DNA of 64,000 nt, taken from Neobacillus cucumis (GTDB lineage Bacteria; Bacillota; Bacilli; Bacillales_B; DSM-18226). The stretch covers positions 186,001-250,000 of the forward strand of contig NZ_JAEHGC010000004.1 of the NCBI RefSeq assembly GCF_016107705.1, written 5' to 3'. The position numbers were made by a program, and so were the translations under genes. The first letter of the stretch is position 1, and the number at the start of each line of letters is the position of its first letter. The notes under the pieces were generated by a model. It was given only the letters and a program-made list of their open reading frames with translations, searched no databases and had not been told where the DNA came from. Of this stretch, positions 7,472 to 16,751 are shown piece by piece.

Positions 7472-8962
7472 TTAATTATTTTTCCCCTCACTCAGCTTTT
7501 CATCAAGCTTTCGCAAATATTTCCCGGCAAACTCCTTGCCGCCAATCCCAAATGCGAGACCAAACGCGAGCGCCAAGCCGCCTAAAACGAGGATAAACGC
7601 AGCATTCACAATCGAATGAGCCACACCCAATTGATCCAATGCCATAAACACGGTAATCGCAAAAATTGTATATTTCGCTACCGCTGCAAGCGTACGTGCA
7701 TAGCGGTGCTGCAGAACATTCTGCAAGACACGCTCGACTAATTGACCCAAATATAAGCCAATTCCGAGGATGACAATCGCTGCCAACAGCATTGGTAAAT
7801 AGGCAATCACACCCGATGCTAGTGTAACCAAGAAATTTAAATGGACAATTTGCAAGGCCTCTGCTGTAAATAACAGGACGACCACGATTTTTACGAGCAA
7901 TCCAACCATTTGTGACAGAGTATATTTTGATTGCTCCGGAGTTAATGAACCGATGCCCATTTGGTGAAATAGACTATCAAACTTTAAACGCCATAGCATT
8001 CGTGCTACCATTTTTTCTAACCATTTCCCTACCCATAGACCTGCTAAAATCAAGATGATGGCCACTGCGATATTTGGAATGAGTGTCAGTACATCATGAA
8101 GCATTGCAATCGCCGGGTCGGAAATCCCTTTTAGATCCAGTTTTTCCAACGCAGAAATAATTGCAGGAATTAACACGAGTACAAACGCGATATTCCCAAT
8201 CACACCTGATAGATTATCCATCAGCCCCATTCGCTGGCCAATTGAATCCATTCCAATACTCTTTAATAGATTCGTTAAAATATCACGAACGATCTTGGCA
8301 ATCAGCCAGCCTATGAATCCTATTAGTGCTGCAGCAAACAGCTTCGGAATAAACGATAACATTGAGCTTAGAGCATGTGAGAATGGATCCGAAATCCCCT
8401 CCATATGTAATGCTCCTAGTACGGCCGGTAAAAATAGCAACAGGATAAAATAGAAAAGCCCTTTTGCAATACTATTTACTACATTAAAAGCATCCACTTC
8501 ACTCTTATTCATTTTCCATTTTACAAGGCGGCGTTCGAAATGAAACATGGAAGCCATTTTAATAAAGAGCATCCGAACTAGATAGGCAACGACCCAAGCC
8601 AGCAACAAAATCAAAGCTGCTTTTAATAGATTTGGGATTGCCCCTGTCAAAGTGGAGACCATTTTGACAAGTGGTGCTGCAATCAAGCCGAGGTTCAGCA
8701 TATTAAAGAAGATAATCCAGACGAAGACTAGTAAAAGATAGTAAACGATTTTTCCGATAATGACCTCTGATGAAACCTTTCTTTTTCCAAAATTAGAGAA
8801 TAGCTTATTATCGAGATTTGTTTTCTTTAACCCCGCTTCGACTGCCTTACCAATCGCTTTTGCAACAAGCCAGCCTACCAGTAGGACGAGAAGTGCAAGC
8901 AATACATTCGGGATTTGCTGGAGGTAGTAGGACCAACCATTCATCATTTGATTTAGATTCAT
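7472..8962 (-). CDS. Conserved-TM-helix protein related to mechanosensitive channels, no MscS vestibule
   Basis: 496 residues, almost all membrane. At least five repeats of the motif (I/L)P-(N/K/M)-hydrophobic-(G/A)-W/L-(L/V)-(A/G)-K occur near residues 17, 110, 208, 290 and 390, the conserved TM-helix unit found in MscS relatives. The last helix ends LAFGLAFGIGGKEF, which resembles pore helix TM3 of MscS, but only ~20 residues follow, so the usual beta domain and cytoplasmic cage are absent. A role in turgor or membrane-stress response is plausible but unproven. GGAGATGG precedes the ATG. A sigma-B-like promoter is found upstream, divergent from csbD. Confidence 0.8.
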   Translation of the reverse strand: MNLNQMMNGWSYYLQQIPNVLLALLVLLVGWLVAKAIGKAVEAGLKKTNLDNKLFSNFGKRKVSSEVIIGKIVYYLLLVFVWIIFFNMLNLGLIAAPLVKMVSTLTGAIPNLLKAALILLLAWVVAYLVRMLFIKMASMFHFERRLVKWKMNKSEVDAFNVVNSIAKGLFYFILLLFLPAVLGALHMEGISDPFSHALSSMLSFIPKLFAAALIGFIGWLIAKIVRDILTNLLKSIGMDSIGQRMGLMDNLSGVIGNIAFVLVLIPAIISALEKLDLKGISDPAIAMLHDVLTLIPNIAVAIILILAGLWVGKWLEKMVARMLWRLKFDSLFHQMGIGSLTPEQSKYTLSQMVGLLVKIVVVLLFTAEALQIVHLNFLVTLASGVIAYLPMLLAAIVILGIGLYLGQLVERVLQNVLQHRYARTLAAVAKYTIFAITVFMALDQLGVAHSIVNAAFILVLGGLALAFGLAFGIGGKEFAGKYLRKLDEKLSEGKNN

Positions 8963-9000
8963 TTTTCCATCTCCTTTTTCACATTTGCTTGCTATATGTA

Positions 9001-9025
9001 CTACCCCTCCATTTTGCTTCTAAAC
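9001..9025 (-). promoter_or_regulatory. Sigma-B-like promoter of the MscS-like gene
   Basis: Minus strand GTTTAG (9025-9020), 13 nt, GGGTAG (9006-9001). One mismatch in each hexamer. Confidence 0.6.
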
Positions 9026-9040
9026 ATTTCCACTTATCAG

Positions 9041-9065
9041 GTTTAATCCATTTTCAAAGGGGTAT
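9041..9065 (+). promoter_or_regulatory. Sigma-B promoter of csbD
   Basis: GTTTAA (9041-9046), 13 nt, GGGTAT (9060-9065), exact in both hexamers. The csbD ATG follows 36 nt later. csbD is a known sigma-B gene in B. subtilis. Confidence 0.88.
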
Positions 9066-9101
9066 TTATCAATCGAAACCAAATCAAAGGAGGAAGTTAA
9101 C

Positions 9102-9272
9102 ATGAATAAAGAAACAGTAAAAGGCAATCTTGACCAGGTCAAAGGAGAAGCCAAGGAGCAATGGGGTAAATTAACGGACGACCACTCCAAGGAAGCGGAA
9201 GGAAAAGTTGATAAGGCAAAAGGAAAACTAAAAGAAGGCTATGGTGAAGTAAAGGATGAAATCGAGCGCTAA
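9102..9272 (+). CDS. csbD: CsbD-family general stress protein
   Basis: 56 residues: starts MNKETVKGNLDQVKGEAKEQ and contains the family features WGKLTDD, two GK(V/L)DKAKGK-like segments and a charged helix to the end. The protein is small, highly charged and has no membrane segment. CsbD-like proteins are abundant general-stress proteins of unknown biochemical role. AAAGGAGGAAG stands before the ATG, and a perfect sigma-B promoter lies upstream. Confidence 0.92.
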   Translation: MNKETVKGNLDQVKGEAKEQWGKLTDDHSKEAEGKVDKAKGKLKEGYGEVKDEIER

Positions 9273-9280
9273 ATAAAAAG

Positions 9281-9307
9281 AAGAGGCCCGCGGGCCTCTT
9301 TTTTTAT
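9281..9307. terminator. Bidirectional terminator between csbD and nuoN
   Basis: AAGAGGCCCG joined to CGGGCCTCTT (9281-9300), followed by T7 on the plus strand and by CTTTTTATTT on the minus strand. It can end csbD and the nuo operon. Confidence 0.88.
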
Positions 9308-10815
9308 TGCAAAAAGTCTGCAAATTGGTTGAAGTGATTGTGCAAGAAGTCTAAAGCCAGGTTTGGCGCGACTCCGAATAGCACGGATGCCACGACAGCG
9401 ACGATTAAGACAACCAAGATTCCAAATGGAATATTGAATTTGCTTTCGTCGGCAGCCGGACGGAAGAAGATTTGCGTCATGACACCGAAATAGTAGAAGT
9501 ACGAAATAACCGTTGTGGCGATCATTATCGACGCTAATACATAGTGGGATTCACCCGCAAATGTTCCAATAAAGATATTAAGCTTTCCGATAAATCCAGC
9601 AGTGCCCGGGAAACCTGCTAACGAAACAAGTAAAATTCCCATCGCAACCGCAAGAACCGGCGAGCGGCGATAAAGACCTGCATAATCGGCAATCCGCTCG
9701 GTACCTGTTTTTTCCGAAACTAATTGAATCACAGCAAAGGCGCCAAGATTCATGAACAAGTACGCTAGTAAGTAGAACCAGATGGCATCGAACATGATAA
9801 AGTTCATCGATGCAAATGCCACAAGGATGTAACCGGCATGGGCAATACTTGAGTAAGCAAACATTCTTTTAATATTCGTCTGTTTCAAGGCAACGACGTT
9901 ACCGATAATCATCGTTGCTGCCGCGATAAAGCTGATGTAATCCTGCATTTTATATAAAATTGGTGCAGAACCAGGCCCTTCCGATGCAGCCACGCCGAAT
10001 ACGGATAACAAAATACGGATGACAATCACGAAACCGGCTGTTTTGGAAACAACGCTCAAAAATGCGGTAACAGGTGTTGGTGCTCCCTGATAAACATCTG
10101 GCGCCCACATATGATAAGGTGCAGCCGCAAGCTTAAAGGATAAACCCACGAAAATCATCAAAAATGCTAAGCCTAGCAGGTAGACATGCTGACCATCCGC
10201 AAGACTTTGCAGCTGTCCGGCAATTGATAGCAAATTCGTTGTGCCTGTTAAGCCGTACACATAACTCATCCCGAACAAGGTAATCGCAGTTGAAATCCCG
10301 CCATTGATGACGTATTTCATTGCTGATTCATTCGAGGCGTCATTGCGTTTGCGCATCCCTGCAAGGATATAAGATGAAATTGATAGTAATTCAAGACCGA
10401 TAAATAATGTAATCAAGTCTCCGCTTGAAGTCATGACCATCGCGCCGAGCAAGGCTGTTAAAAACAGATAGAAAAACTCGCCGTGATATTCTTTCATGCC
10501 GTCTTTTGGTTCATAGCTGACCGCTAAGAACATTACTAATCCGGCACCAACTAAAAGCAGAACCTTGAACGCCTTGCCGAAACCATCGAGGCGGAAGGTA
10601 TCATTTAAAATGGATACCGTTCCTTGATCAATCACACTAATGACCGAAATCAATGCGGCAAAAATCCCGGCAATACTAATCCAGCCAAGAATCCTGCGAT
10701 CCTGATTCTTCGGCATAAATAAATCAAGAAGGGTTAGGACGGCGGCAACACCGACGATGATGAATTCCGGTGTCATAGCGCCCCAATTAAATGATTCCAA
10801 TGCTTTGATATCCAT
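9304..10815 (-). CDS. nuoN: NADH-quinone oxidoreductase subunit N
   Basis: 503 residues, polytopic, of the Mrp-antiporter-like family (14 helices expected). Visible family segments include GLELLSISSYIL, the FKLAAAPYHMWAPDVYQGAPTP loop region around residue 230, and KRMFAYSSIAHAGY, which carry the lysines and histidine of the proton channel. It is one of the three antiporter-like proton pumps of complex I. It is the last gene of the nuo operon, with nuoM ending 6 nt upstream and GGAGGGTGATG before its ATG. A bidirectional terminator follows the stop. Confidence 0.96.
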   Translation of the reverse strand: MDIKALESFNWGAMTPEFIIVGVAAVLTLLDLFMPKNQDRRILGWISIAGIFAALISVISVIDQGTVSILNDTFRLDGFGKAFKVLLLVGAGLVMFLAVSYEPKDGMKEYHGEFFYLFLTALLGAMVMTSSGDLITLFIGLELLSISSYILAGMRKRNDASNESAMKYVINGGISTAITLFGMSYVYGLTGTTNLLSIAGQLQSLADGQHVYLLGLAFLMIFVGLSFKLAAAPYHMWAPDVYQGAPTPVTAFLSVVSKTAGFVIVIRILLSVFGVAASEGPGSAPILYKMQDYISFIAAATMIIGNVVALKQTNIKRMFAYSSIAHAGYILVAFASMNFIMFDAIWFYLLAYLFMNLGAFAVIQLVSEKTGTERIADYAGLYRRSPVLAVAMGILLVSLAGFPGTAGFIGKLNIFIGTFAGESHYVLASIMIATTVISYFYYFGVMTQIFFRPAADESKFNIPFGILVVLIVAVVASVLFGVAPNLALDFLHNHFNQFADFLQ

Positions 10816-10821
10816 CCTTCA

Positions 10822-12333
10822 TCACCCTCCTATCCCAAGCAATATAGTTTCAAGTGTGGCATGAAGTGGTGAGCTTAGAACACTTGGATAAACACCGATT
10901 AACACGATTAAAACGATCAAAACAACAACCGGTACCATTTCAACACCTTTTAGATCGACAACAGCGGTAAATTCACGATGTGCCTGGCCATAGGTAATCC
11001 CTAGAACCGCACGAAGTAAATAAACGGCCGTCATGATAATTCCGATTGTCCCAACAGCGGCAATCACCGGCATTTCTTTGAACAAGCCAAGGAACGCCAT
11101 GAATTCGCTGACGAATCCGGACATACCAGGAAGTCCTAGTGACGCAAGACCACCAGCAAGCAAGAAACCCGCAGCCCGCGGCATCCCCTTCGCCATCCCG
11201 CCAAGATTTTCGATTAAAGATGTATCTGTGCGCTCGTAGAACACACCGACAAGGAAGAACAATAAGGCTGAGATTAACCCGTGGGAAACCACTTGGAAAA
11301 TCGCTCCTTGAATACCCGCTTCATTCATCGCCGCAAGACCGATTAACACGATTCCCATGTGAGAAATCGAAGAATAGGCCAAAACCATTTTGAAGTCTGA
11401 TTGAATGAATGCCAAGAAAGCACCATACAAGAGATTGATTACCCCAAGGATTGCGAGCATGACGGCAAGCTTGTCAAACTGCGCCGGGAAGATTCCCATT
11501 CCGAAACGAATCAAACCGTACGCACCGATCTTTAGTAGAATACCAGAGTGAATCATTACCACTGACGGCGGTGCTTGTACGTGAACGCGCAGCATCCAGC
11601 TGTGCAATGGAAAAATCGGTAATTTCACACCAAAGGCAATCAGCAAGGCAATAAACAAACCCATCTTTAAATCACCCGAAATTGGGCCGCCTTTGACATT
11701 AACAATATGCTGTAATTGCTCGATATTCGTTGTTCCTGTTTTTGAAAACAAGATCATAATGGCGATTAATAATACCGCTGATCCTAATCCATTGTAGATT
11801 AAGAAGCTGAATGCGGCTTTTTCTTTTTCAAAATAACCCCATTTTCCGATTAGGAAGAAGGTTGGAATTAATGTTACCTCGAAGAAGATAAAGAACAAAA
11901 TTAGGTTTTCCGCTGTAAACACACCGAGCATCCCAATTTCTAAAAGAAGGAACAGCATGAAGTAGCCTTTCCATTCTTTTTTCACAAATTTAGCAGCGCC
12001 GATTGCTGACAACGTTGCAATGACTGCTGTTAATACAACTAATAACAGCTGAAAGCCGCCAATTGCAAGCTCGTAACGAACAGATAACAAATCCTTTGCG
12101 GCACCGGTTAGATTCCCAAATTTAATCCATGGAACCGATACGGAAAAGTCCGCTAGGTTTTTACCTGCTTGATAATGTAAATACACGGCAAGTGCCAGGA
12201 GCAAGGCCGGCAATGTAGCAAGGAAGCCAATCGCTTTGATTGCTTTTTCCGCTGTCTTTGGCATGAATGCTAAAATCACAATCCCTAGTAACGGGGAGAA
12301 TACTAGGATTGAAAGAACGGATGTTAGATTCAT
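10822..12333 (-). CDS. nuoM: NADH-quinone oxidoreductase subunit M
   Basis: 503 residues, antiporter-like membrane subunit. Typical segments are FFEVTLIPTFFLIGKWG, KLPIFPLHSWMLRVHVQAPP (channel His/Lys and the broken helix), DFKMVLAYSSISHMG and GLPGMSGFVSEF. It forms the middle proton pump of the membrane arm. Its start codon overlaps the end of nuoL by four bases, so it is translationally coupled. Confidence 0.96.
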   Translation of the reverse strand: MNLTSVLSILVFSPLLGIVILAFMPKTAEKAIKAIGFLATLPALLLALAVYLHYQAGKNLADFSVSVPWIKFGNLTGAAKDLLSVRYELAIGGFQLLLVVLTAVIATLSAIGAAKFVKKEWKGYFMLFLLLEIGMLGVFTAENLILFFIFFEVTLIPTFFLIGKWGYFEKEKAAFSFLIYNGLGSAVLLIAIMILFSKTGTTNIEQLQHIVNVKGGPISGDLKMGLFIALLIAFGVKLPIFPLHSWMLRVHVQAPPSVVMIHSGILLKIGAYGLIRFGMGIFPAQFDKLAVMLAILGVINLLYGAFLAFIQSDFKMVLAYSSISHMGIVLIGLAAMNEAGIQGAIFQVVSHGLISALLFFLVGVFYERTDTSLIENLGGMAKGMPRAAGFLLAGGLASLGLPGMSGFVSEFMAFLGLFKEMPVIAAVGTIGIIMTAVYLLRAVLGITYGQAHREFTAVVDLKGVEMVPVVVLIVLIVLIGVYPSVLSSPLHATLETILLGIGG

Positions 12334-14198
12334 TTTAAGTACCCCCCTGTTAACGCAAAGATGACAGCTAGAACGGCAAGACCCACGAAGGCAACCGCAC
12401 CATAGGTTTGAACCTGTCCGGTCTGCATTTTTGAACCGGATGCTCCAAGTCCCTGTACAAATCCGACAACACCCTTCACAATTCCCTCAACAATAAAGGT
12501 GTCAATGAACTTGAGGAAGTAGCTGATTCCGGTTGTAACAGCAACCACTGTCATTTGGTAAAATTCGTCGATGTAATATTTGTTTAACAAAATCGTATGA
12601 AGCATGTCGCCGGTTCCACTCAACCAGTTGCGCGATATGGAGCGTTTACCGTAGATCAACCATGCAAGGTATATTCCAAGTAAGGATACAATGGTTGCAG
12701 CAGGCATAATCCATCCTGGACCTTCCGCATGGGCGTGGTGTGCAAGCACTTCGTTTCCATCCACTAGCCAATCGCCAAAGAAGGTTCCAAACCATGGTGT
12801 ATTCACGTAACCGCCAATAATCGCTAAGACGCCAAGAATGATCATTGGAATCGTCATATTGGAAGGCGATTCGTGAACATGTTTTTGATCTCCTCGTGCT
12901 TCTCCGGTAAATACCATGAAGAACAGGCGGAACATATAAAATGCTGTAAAGAATGCTGCAATCAGCGCCAACAAGAATAGGACATAATGTCCATCTGCCC
13001 ATGCAGCCGCTAAAATTTCATCTTTACTGAAGAAACCTGATAAAAGCGGCACACCGCTGATGGCAAGTGTTCCGATTAAGAATAATGGTCCTGTCAGACG
13101 AAGCTTTTTCCAAAGACCGCCCATTTCCTCGATGTTTTGCGTATGCACCGCATGGATGACACTACCTGCTGCAAGGAACAAGAGCGCTTTAAAGAATGCA
13201 TGTGTCATTAAGTGGAACACACCCGCCACATAGCCGGCAGATCCGAGGGCAAGCATCATGTAGCCAAGCTGGCTGACCGTTGAATAGGCTAATACCCGTT
13301 TAATATCTGTTTGCACAAGACCGATGCTTGCGGCAAAAATCGCTGTAATCCCGCCGATAACGGCAATGACAAGCAGCGCTGTTTTACTTGCTAAGAACAA
13401 TGGGAATAGTGCTGCAACTAAGTAAACCCCGGCAGCAACCATTGTTGCGGCGTGGATTAAGGCCGAAACTGGTGTCGGGCCTTCCATCGCATCAGGCAGC
13501 CACGTATGTAGCGGGAACTGACCTGATTTACCAACAGCCCCGATAAAGATCAGAATAGCTGTTAAGGTGATCATCGATTGTGAAACTGCACCGTTTTGTA
13601 CGGCAGCAAAAATTTCACTATATTCAAAGCTTTTCGTTTCCCAGAACAAGAGGATCATCCCGATTAAAAGTCCAACATCCCCGATACGGGTCATGATGAA
13701 GGCTTTTTTGGCAGCAGCCCTTGCCTCTTCTTTGTAAAAATAAAAACCGATTAAGAGGAAGGAACCGACCCCGACAAGCTCCCAGAAAATATAGGTTTGC
13801 AAAAGGTTTGGTGAAATGACCAGACCAAGCATTGCAAAGGTAAATAGTCCTAAATAGGCATAGAATACGTGGAACCGCTCGTCACCATGCATGTACCCTT
13901 TTGAGTAGGTATGTACTAAGCAACTTACGAGCGATACAATCACTAGCATTAATGCATTTAATTGGTTCACTTCAAAGCCCGCTGTTAAATGAAGATCTCC
14001 TATCGTCAGCCAGTCTGCCTTTGTCATATAGGTTGGCTCTGTGAAGCGTTCAAAGAGCACTAACACCGAATAAACAAGCGATGCCAATGTGAGCAGAATT
14101 CCCACATATGCACTCGCCTCCTTCAGGCGCTTCCCGAAAAGAAGCAGGAGCACAAACGATAATAGCGGGAAAAGCGGTATGATCCATGCATTTTCCAT
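12330..14198 (-). CDS. nuoL: NADH-quinone oxidoreductase subunit L
   Basis: 622 residues from the chosen ATG. Antiporter-like core with WELVGVGSFLLIGFY, FPLHTWLPDAMEGPTPVSALIHAATMV (in part), DIKRVLAYSTVSQLGYM and SGVPLLSGFFSKDEIL, plus the C-terminal extension (lateral helix and last helix) unique to NuoL. An in-frame GTG at 14207 would add three residues, but the AGGGGAT ribosome-binding site is better spaced for the ATG at 14198. A 190-bp non-coding stretch separates it from nuoK, which is unusual in this otherwise tightly packed operon. Confidence 0.95.
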   Translation of the reverse strand: MENAWIIPLFPLLSFVLLLLFGKRLKEASAYVGILLTLASLVYSVLVLFERFTEPTYMTKADWLTIGDLHLTAGFEVNQLNALMLVIVSLVSCLVHTYSKGYMHGDERFHVFYAYLGLFTFAMLGLVISPNLLQTYIFWELVGVGSFLLIGFYFYKEEARAAAKKAFIMTRIGDVGLLIGMILLFWETKSFEYSEIFAAVQNGAVSQSMITLTAILIFIGAVGKSGQFPLHTWLPDAMEGPTPVSALIHAATMVAAGVYLVAALFPLFLASKTALLVIAVIGGITAIFAASIGLVQTDIKRVLAYSTVSQLGYMMLALGSAGYVAGVFHLMTHAFFKALLFLAAGSVIHAVHTQNIEEMGGLWKKLRLTGPLFLIGTLAISGVPLLSGFFSKDEILAAAWADGHYVLFLLALIAAFFTAFYMFRLFFMVFTGEARGDQKHVHESPSNMTIPMIILGVLAIIGGYVNTPWFGTFFGDWLVDGNEVLAHHAHAEGPGWIMPAATIVSLLGIYLAWLIYGKRSISRNWLSGTGDMLHTILLNKYYIDEFYQMTVVAVTTGISYFLKFIDTFIVEGIVKGVVGFVQGLGASGSKMQTGQVQTYGAVAFVGLAVLAVIFALTGGYLK

Positions 14199-14396
14199 CA
14201 ATATCACGATCCCCTTTTTTAAACGCGCTACCGCTGTAAATTTTATAAAATTGCGCGTCAGATTGGGCCCGCTAAAAATAGCAGGACAGATAAAGGTGTG
14301 GATAAGCCCACTTACCTCATCACAGATTATAAAACACTACCTGCGCATTCATTCACAAAATGCTCAGGATTTTCCAGCTAAAAACCTTACGTTAGA

Positions 14397-14711
14397 TTAA
14401 TTTTTCAATTTGTTCATTTCGTCAATGTTCACCGTCTTACGGTTGTTGTAAAGCGAAATGAGGATGGCTAATCCGACGGCTGCTTCGGCTGCGGCTACAC
14501 AGATGGCAAATAGGGCAAAGATTTGTCCGGTAATGGACGGTGCTAAGCCGTATTTACTGAAGGTAACCAGATTGACGTTGACAGCATTCAGCATTAATTC
14601 AATCGAGATTAGGACAATCACGGTGTTGCGTTTTGTTAAGGCACCGTACAATCCGATGCAAAATAGAATCAGCGCAAGGGCCAGGAAGGCTGAAGCAGGA
14701 ACTGAACTCAT
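14397..14711 (-). CDS. nuoK: NADH-quinone oxidoreductase subunit K
   Basis: 104 residues, three membrane helices. The family's key glutamates are visible in [14 protein letters not shown] (first) and [10 protein letters not shown] (second). It is part of the proton path linking quinone chemistry to the antiporter-like subunits. Its start overlaps the nuoJ stop by four bases. Confidence 0.95.
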   Translation of the reverse strand: MSSVPASAFLALALILFCIGLYGALTKRNTVIVLISIELMLNAVNVNLVTFSKYGLAPSITGQIFALFAICVAAAEAAVGLAILISLYNNRKTVNIDEMNKLKN

Positions 14712-15226
14712 TCGTCGTCCGCCTCCTTCTTGTCTTTTTTCGCTAAAACAATCGCCCCAACCAATGCCACTAAAAGTAAAACAGAAGTTAACTCAAATGG
14801 AATTACCCATTTGGAGTAAAGGGCTTTACCGATTTGCATGGTGTTATTTTCATGCAAAGTGGTCGGAACTTGTTCGATATTGAAGTTATAGATCCCAATG
14901 TATACGGCAAAGGCGAAGCCTACAACCCCTAAGAACAATAGAAACTTTCGGAGCTTGCCTGTTGTTGGTTCACTTTCATCGTCATGCTTCGTTAACATGA
15001 TTCCAAAAAGCATAATGATGGTAATCGCACCTGAATAAATTAAGATTTGCACAGCTGCGACGAATTCTGCTGACAGCAAAACATAGATGCCGGCAATGGC
15101 AACGAAAGTGAATATGAGGGCAACGACCATGTGCATAACCTTTGTCAGGTTTAAGAGCAGCACACCACCGATGACCGCAGCCAAGGCAAGACCCAAAAAT
15201 GCGAGAAACTCGCCTGAAAATGTCAT
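14708..15226 (-). CDS. nuoJ: NADH-quinone oxidoreductase subunit J
   Basis: 172 residues with five predicted membrane helices. The [18 protein letters not shown] segment contains the conserved TM3 region with the pi-bulge seen in NuoJ. The charged tail ends [10 protein letters not shown]. It overlaps nuoI and nuoK by four bases on each side, so translation is coupled. It is a membrane-arm subunit next to the quinone site. Confidence 0.95.
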   Translation of the reverse strand: MTFSGEFLAFLGLALAAVIGGVLLLNLTKVMHMVVALIFTFVAIAGIYVLLSAEFVAAVQILIYSGAITIIMLFGIMLTKHDDESEPTTGKLRKFLLFLGVVGFAFAVYIGIYNFNIEQVPTTLHENNTMQIGKALYSKWVIPFELTSVLLLVALVGAIVLAKKDKKEADDE

Positions 15227-15642
15227 GGTTTATTCACCTGCCGTATGTTTTCGTCGTTTTCATCTAACCATTCAAGGTTTTTAAATAAAGCATCCCTGCT
15301 GTATTCAGCAAGCTCGAAGTTATTGGTCATGATAATCGCTTCGGTCGGGCATACCTCTGTACATAGATCACAAAGGATGCAGATTTCAAAGTTAATATCA
15401 TAGGTATCGATGATTTTCCCTTTTTTCGTTGGATCCGGGTGTTTTTTGCCAATTAAATCAATGCAGTCTGTCGGGCAAATGTTCATGCACTGGTTACAGA
15501 CGATACATTTTTCCGGATAGAATTTTTGAATGCCGCGGAACCGGTCAGGCAGTGGCAGCGGCTTTTTCGGATAGTCATAGGTGACCTTTTCTTTTGTTAA
15601 TTGTTTTAGGGTATATTTCAAGCCTTTTGCTAATCCAAGCAC
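15223..15642 (-). CDS. nuoI: NADH-quinone oxidoreductase subunit I, 2x[4Fe-4S]
   Basis: 139 residues from a GTG start. An ATG seven codons upstream (15663) is possible, but AAAGGGGTGA sits 5 nt before the GTG and the resulting N-terminus MLGLAKGLKYTLK fits the family. Two ferredoxin-type cluster motifs are present: C46, C49, C52, C56 (CIVCNQCMNICP) and C88, C91, C94, C98 (CILCDLCTEVCP). It carries clusters N6a and N6b, which pass electrons to NuoB. An ~100-bp gap separates it from nuoH. Confidence 0.95.
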   Translation of the reverse strand: MLGLAKGLKYTLKQLTKEKVTYDYPKKPLPLPDRFRGIQKFYPEKCIVCNQCMNICPTDCIDLIGKKHPDPTKKGKIIDTYDINFEICILCDLCTEVCPTEAIIMTNNFELAEYSRDALFKNLEWLDENDENIRQVNKP

Positions 15643-15746
15643 GTTTTTCACCCCTTTTATCATTTTAAAGTTTGCTTTGCTGCCAAACGCGAGGCAGTCA
15701 AGGTATTGGAAAACTCAAGTCTTGCCGAGAAGAAATGAGTTCCTTT

Positions 15747-16751
15747 TTAGAAAAATAAGGTTTTGATTAAGGCGGTTAGGAAAATGTTTGCCAGGGATAC
15801 TGGCAGTAATATTTTCCAGCCCATTTCCATCAAGTGATCGGCACGCAGACGCGGGAACGCTACACGGAACCAGATGTAGACGAAAAGGACAACGGCGAAT
15901 TTGAGTGCGAACCAAACGGCTCCTGGGATAAATCCAAGGAAATGGAAGGGTGGCAGCCAGCCGCCAAGGAAGATGGTCACGATCAGTGACGTCATCGCAA
16001 ATAGGTACACATACTCAGCCAGCATGAAGAATGCCCAGCGAAATCCTGAATATTCAACGTGGTATCCGGCAACAAGTTCGTTTTCGGATTCGGGTAAGTC
16101 AAATGGTGTCCGATTTAATTCTGCTACTGATGCAATTAAAAAGACGATAAAGGCTACTGGCTGTAGCAGGATAAACCAGCCATGACTTTGCTGGTGCACG
16201 ATATCGTTTAAGTTCAAGCTGCCGGTGAGCAAAATAATTCCGAGTACGGACATGACAAGCGGAATTTCGTATGAAATCATTTGCGCAGCCGCACGCATGG
16301 CTCCAAGGAGTGCGTATTTGTTATTGGATGCCCAGCCACCTGTAACAACACCGAGCGTCGTTAATCCTGAAACGGCAATATAATAGAGCAAGCCGACACC
16401 AATATCGGCAAATTGAAATTTGTCGGTAAACGGAATCGTTGCCAACACCATGAAAGACGGTGCAAAAGCAATTACCGGTGCCAAAATAAATAATGGCCTG
16501 TCTGCAAGTTTCGGGATAATATCTTCTTTTAATAATAGCTTCAAGACGTCGGCAACGGTTTGCAAGAGTCCCCAGCGGCCGCCGACTTGATTTGGACCGT
16601 GGCGGAGCTGCATGTAACCCATGACTTTACGTTCTGCCAGGATTCCGTAGGTTACGAAGCCCAGTACGACTAAAAGTAAGATCGCTCCTAGTAAAAAGAA
16701 GATTAAGAAATTAAACAAACCGGGACTAGACTGGAGTAAATCATTTATCAT
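15747..16751 (-). CDS. nuoH: NADH-quinone oxidoreductase subunit H
   Basis: 334 residues, polytopic. Family landmarks are [18 protein letters not shown] (quinone-chamber loop), [48 protein letters not shown] and the Arg-rich C-terminal [15 protein letters not shown]. It forms the quinone tunnel with NuoB and NuoD. The start codon shares one base with the nuoD stop. Confidence 0.96.
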   Translation of the reverse strand: MINDLLQSSPGLFNFLIFFLLGAILLLVVLGFVTYGILAERKVMGYMQLRHGPNQVGGRWGLLQTVADVLKLLLKEDIIPKLADRPLFILAPVIAFAPSFMVLATIPFTDKFQFADIGVGLLYYIAVSGLTTLGVVTGGWASNNKYALLGAMRAAAQMISYEIPLVMSVLGIILLTGSLNLNDIVHQQSHGWFILLQPVAFIVFLIASVAELNRTPFDLPESENELVAGYHVEYSGFRWAFFMLAEYVYLFAMTSLIVTIFLGGWLPPFHFLGFIPGAVWFALKFAVVLFVYIWFRVAFPRLRADHLMEMGWKILLPVSLANIFLTALIKTLFF

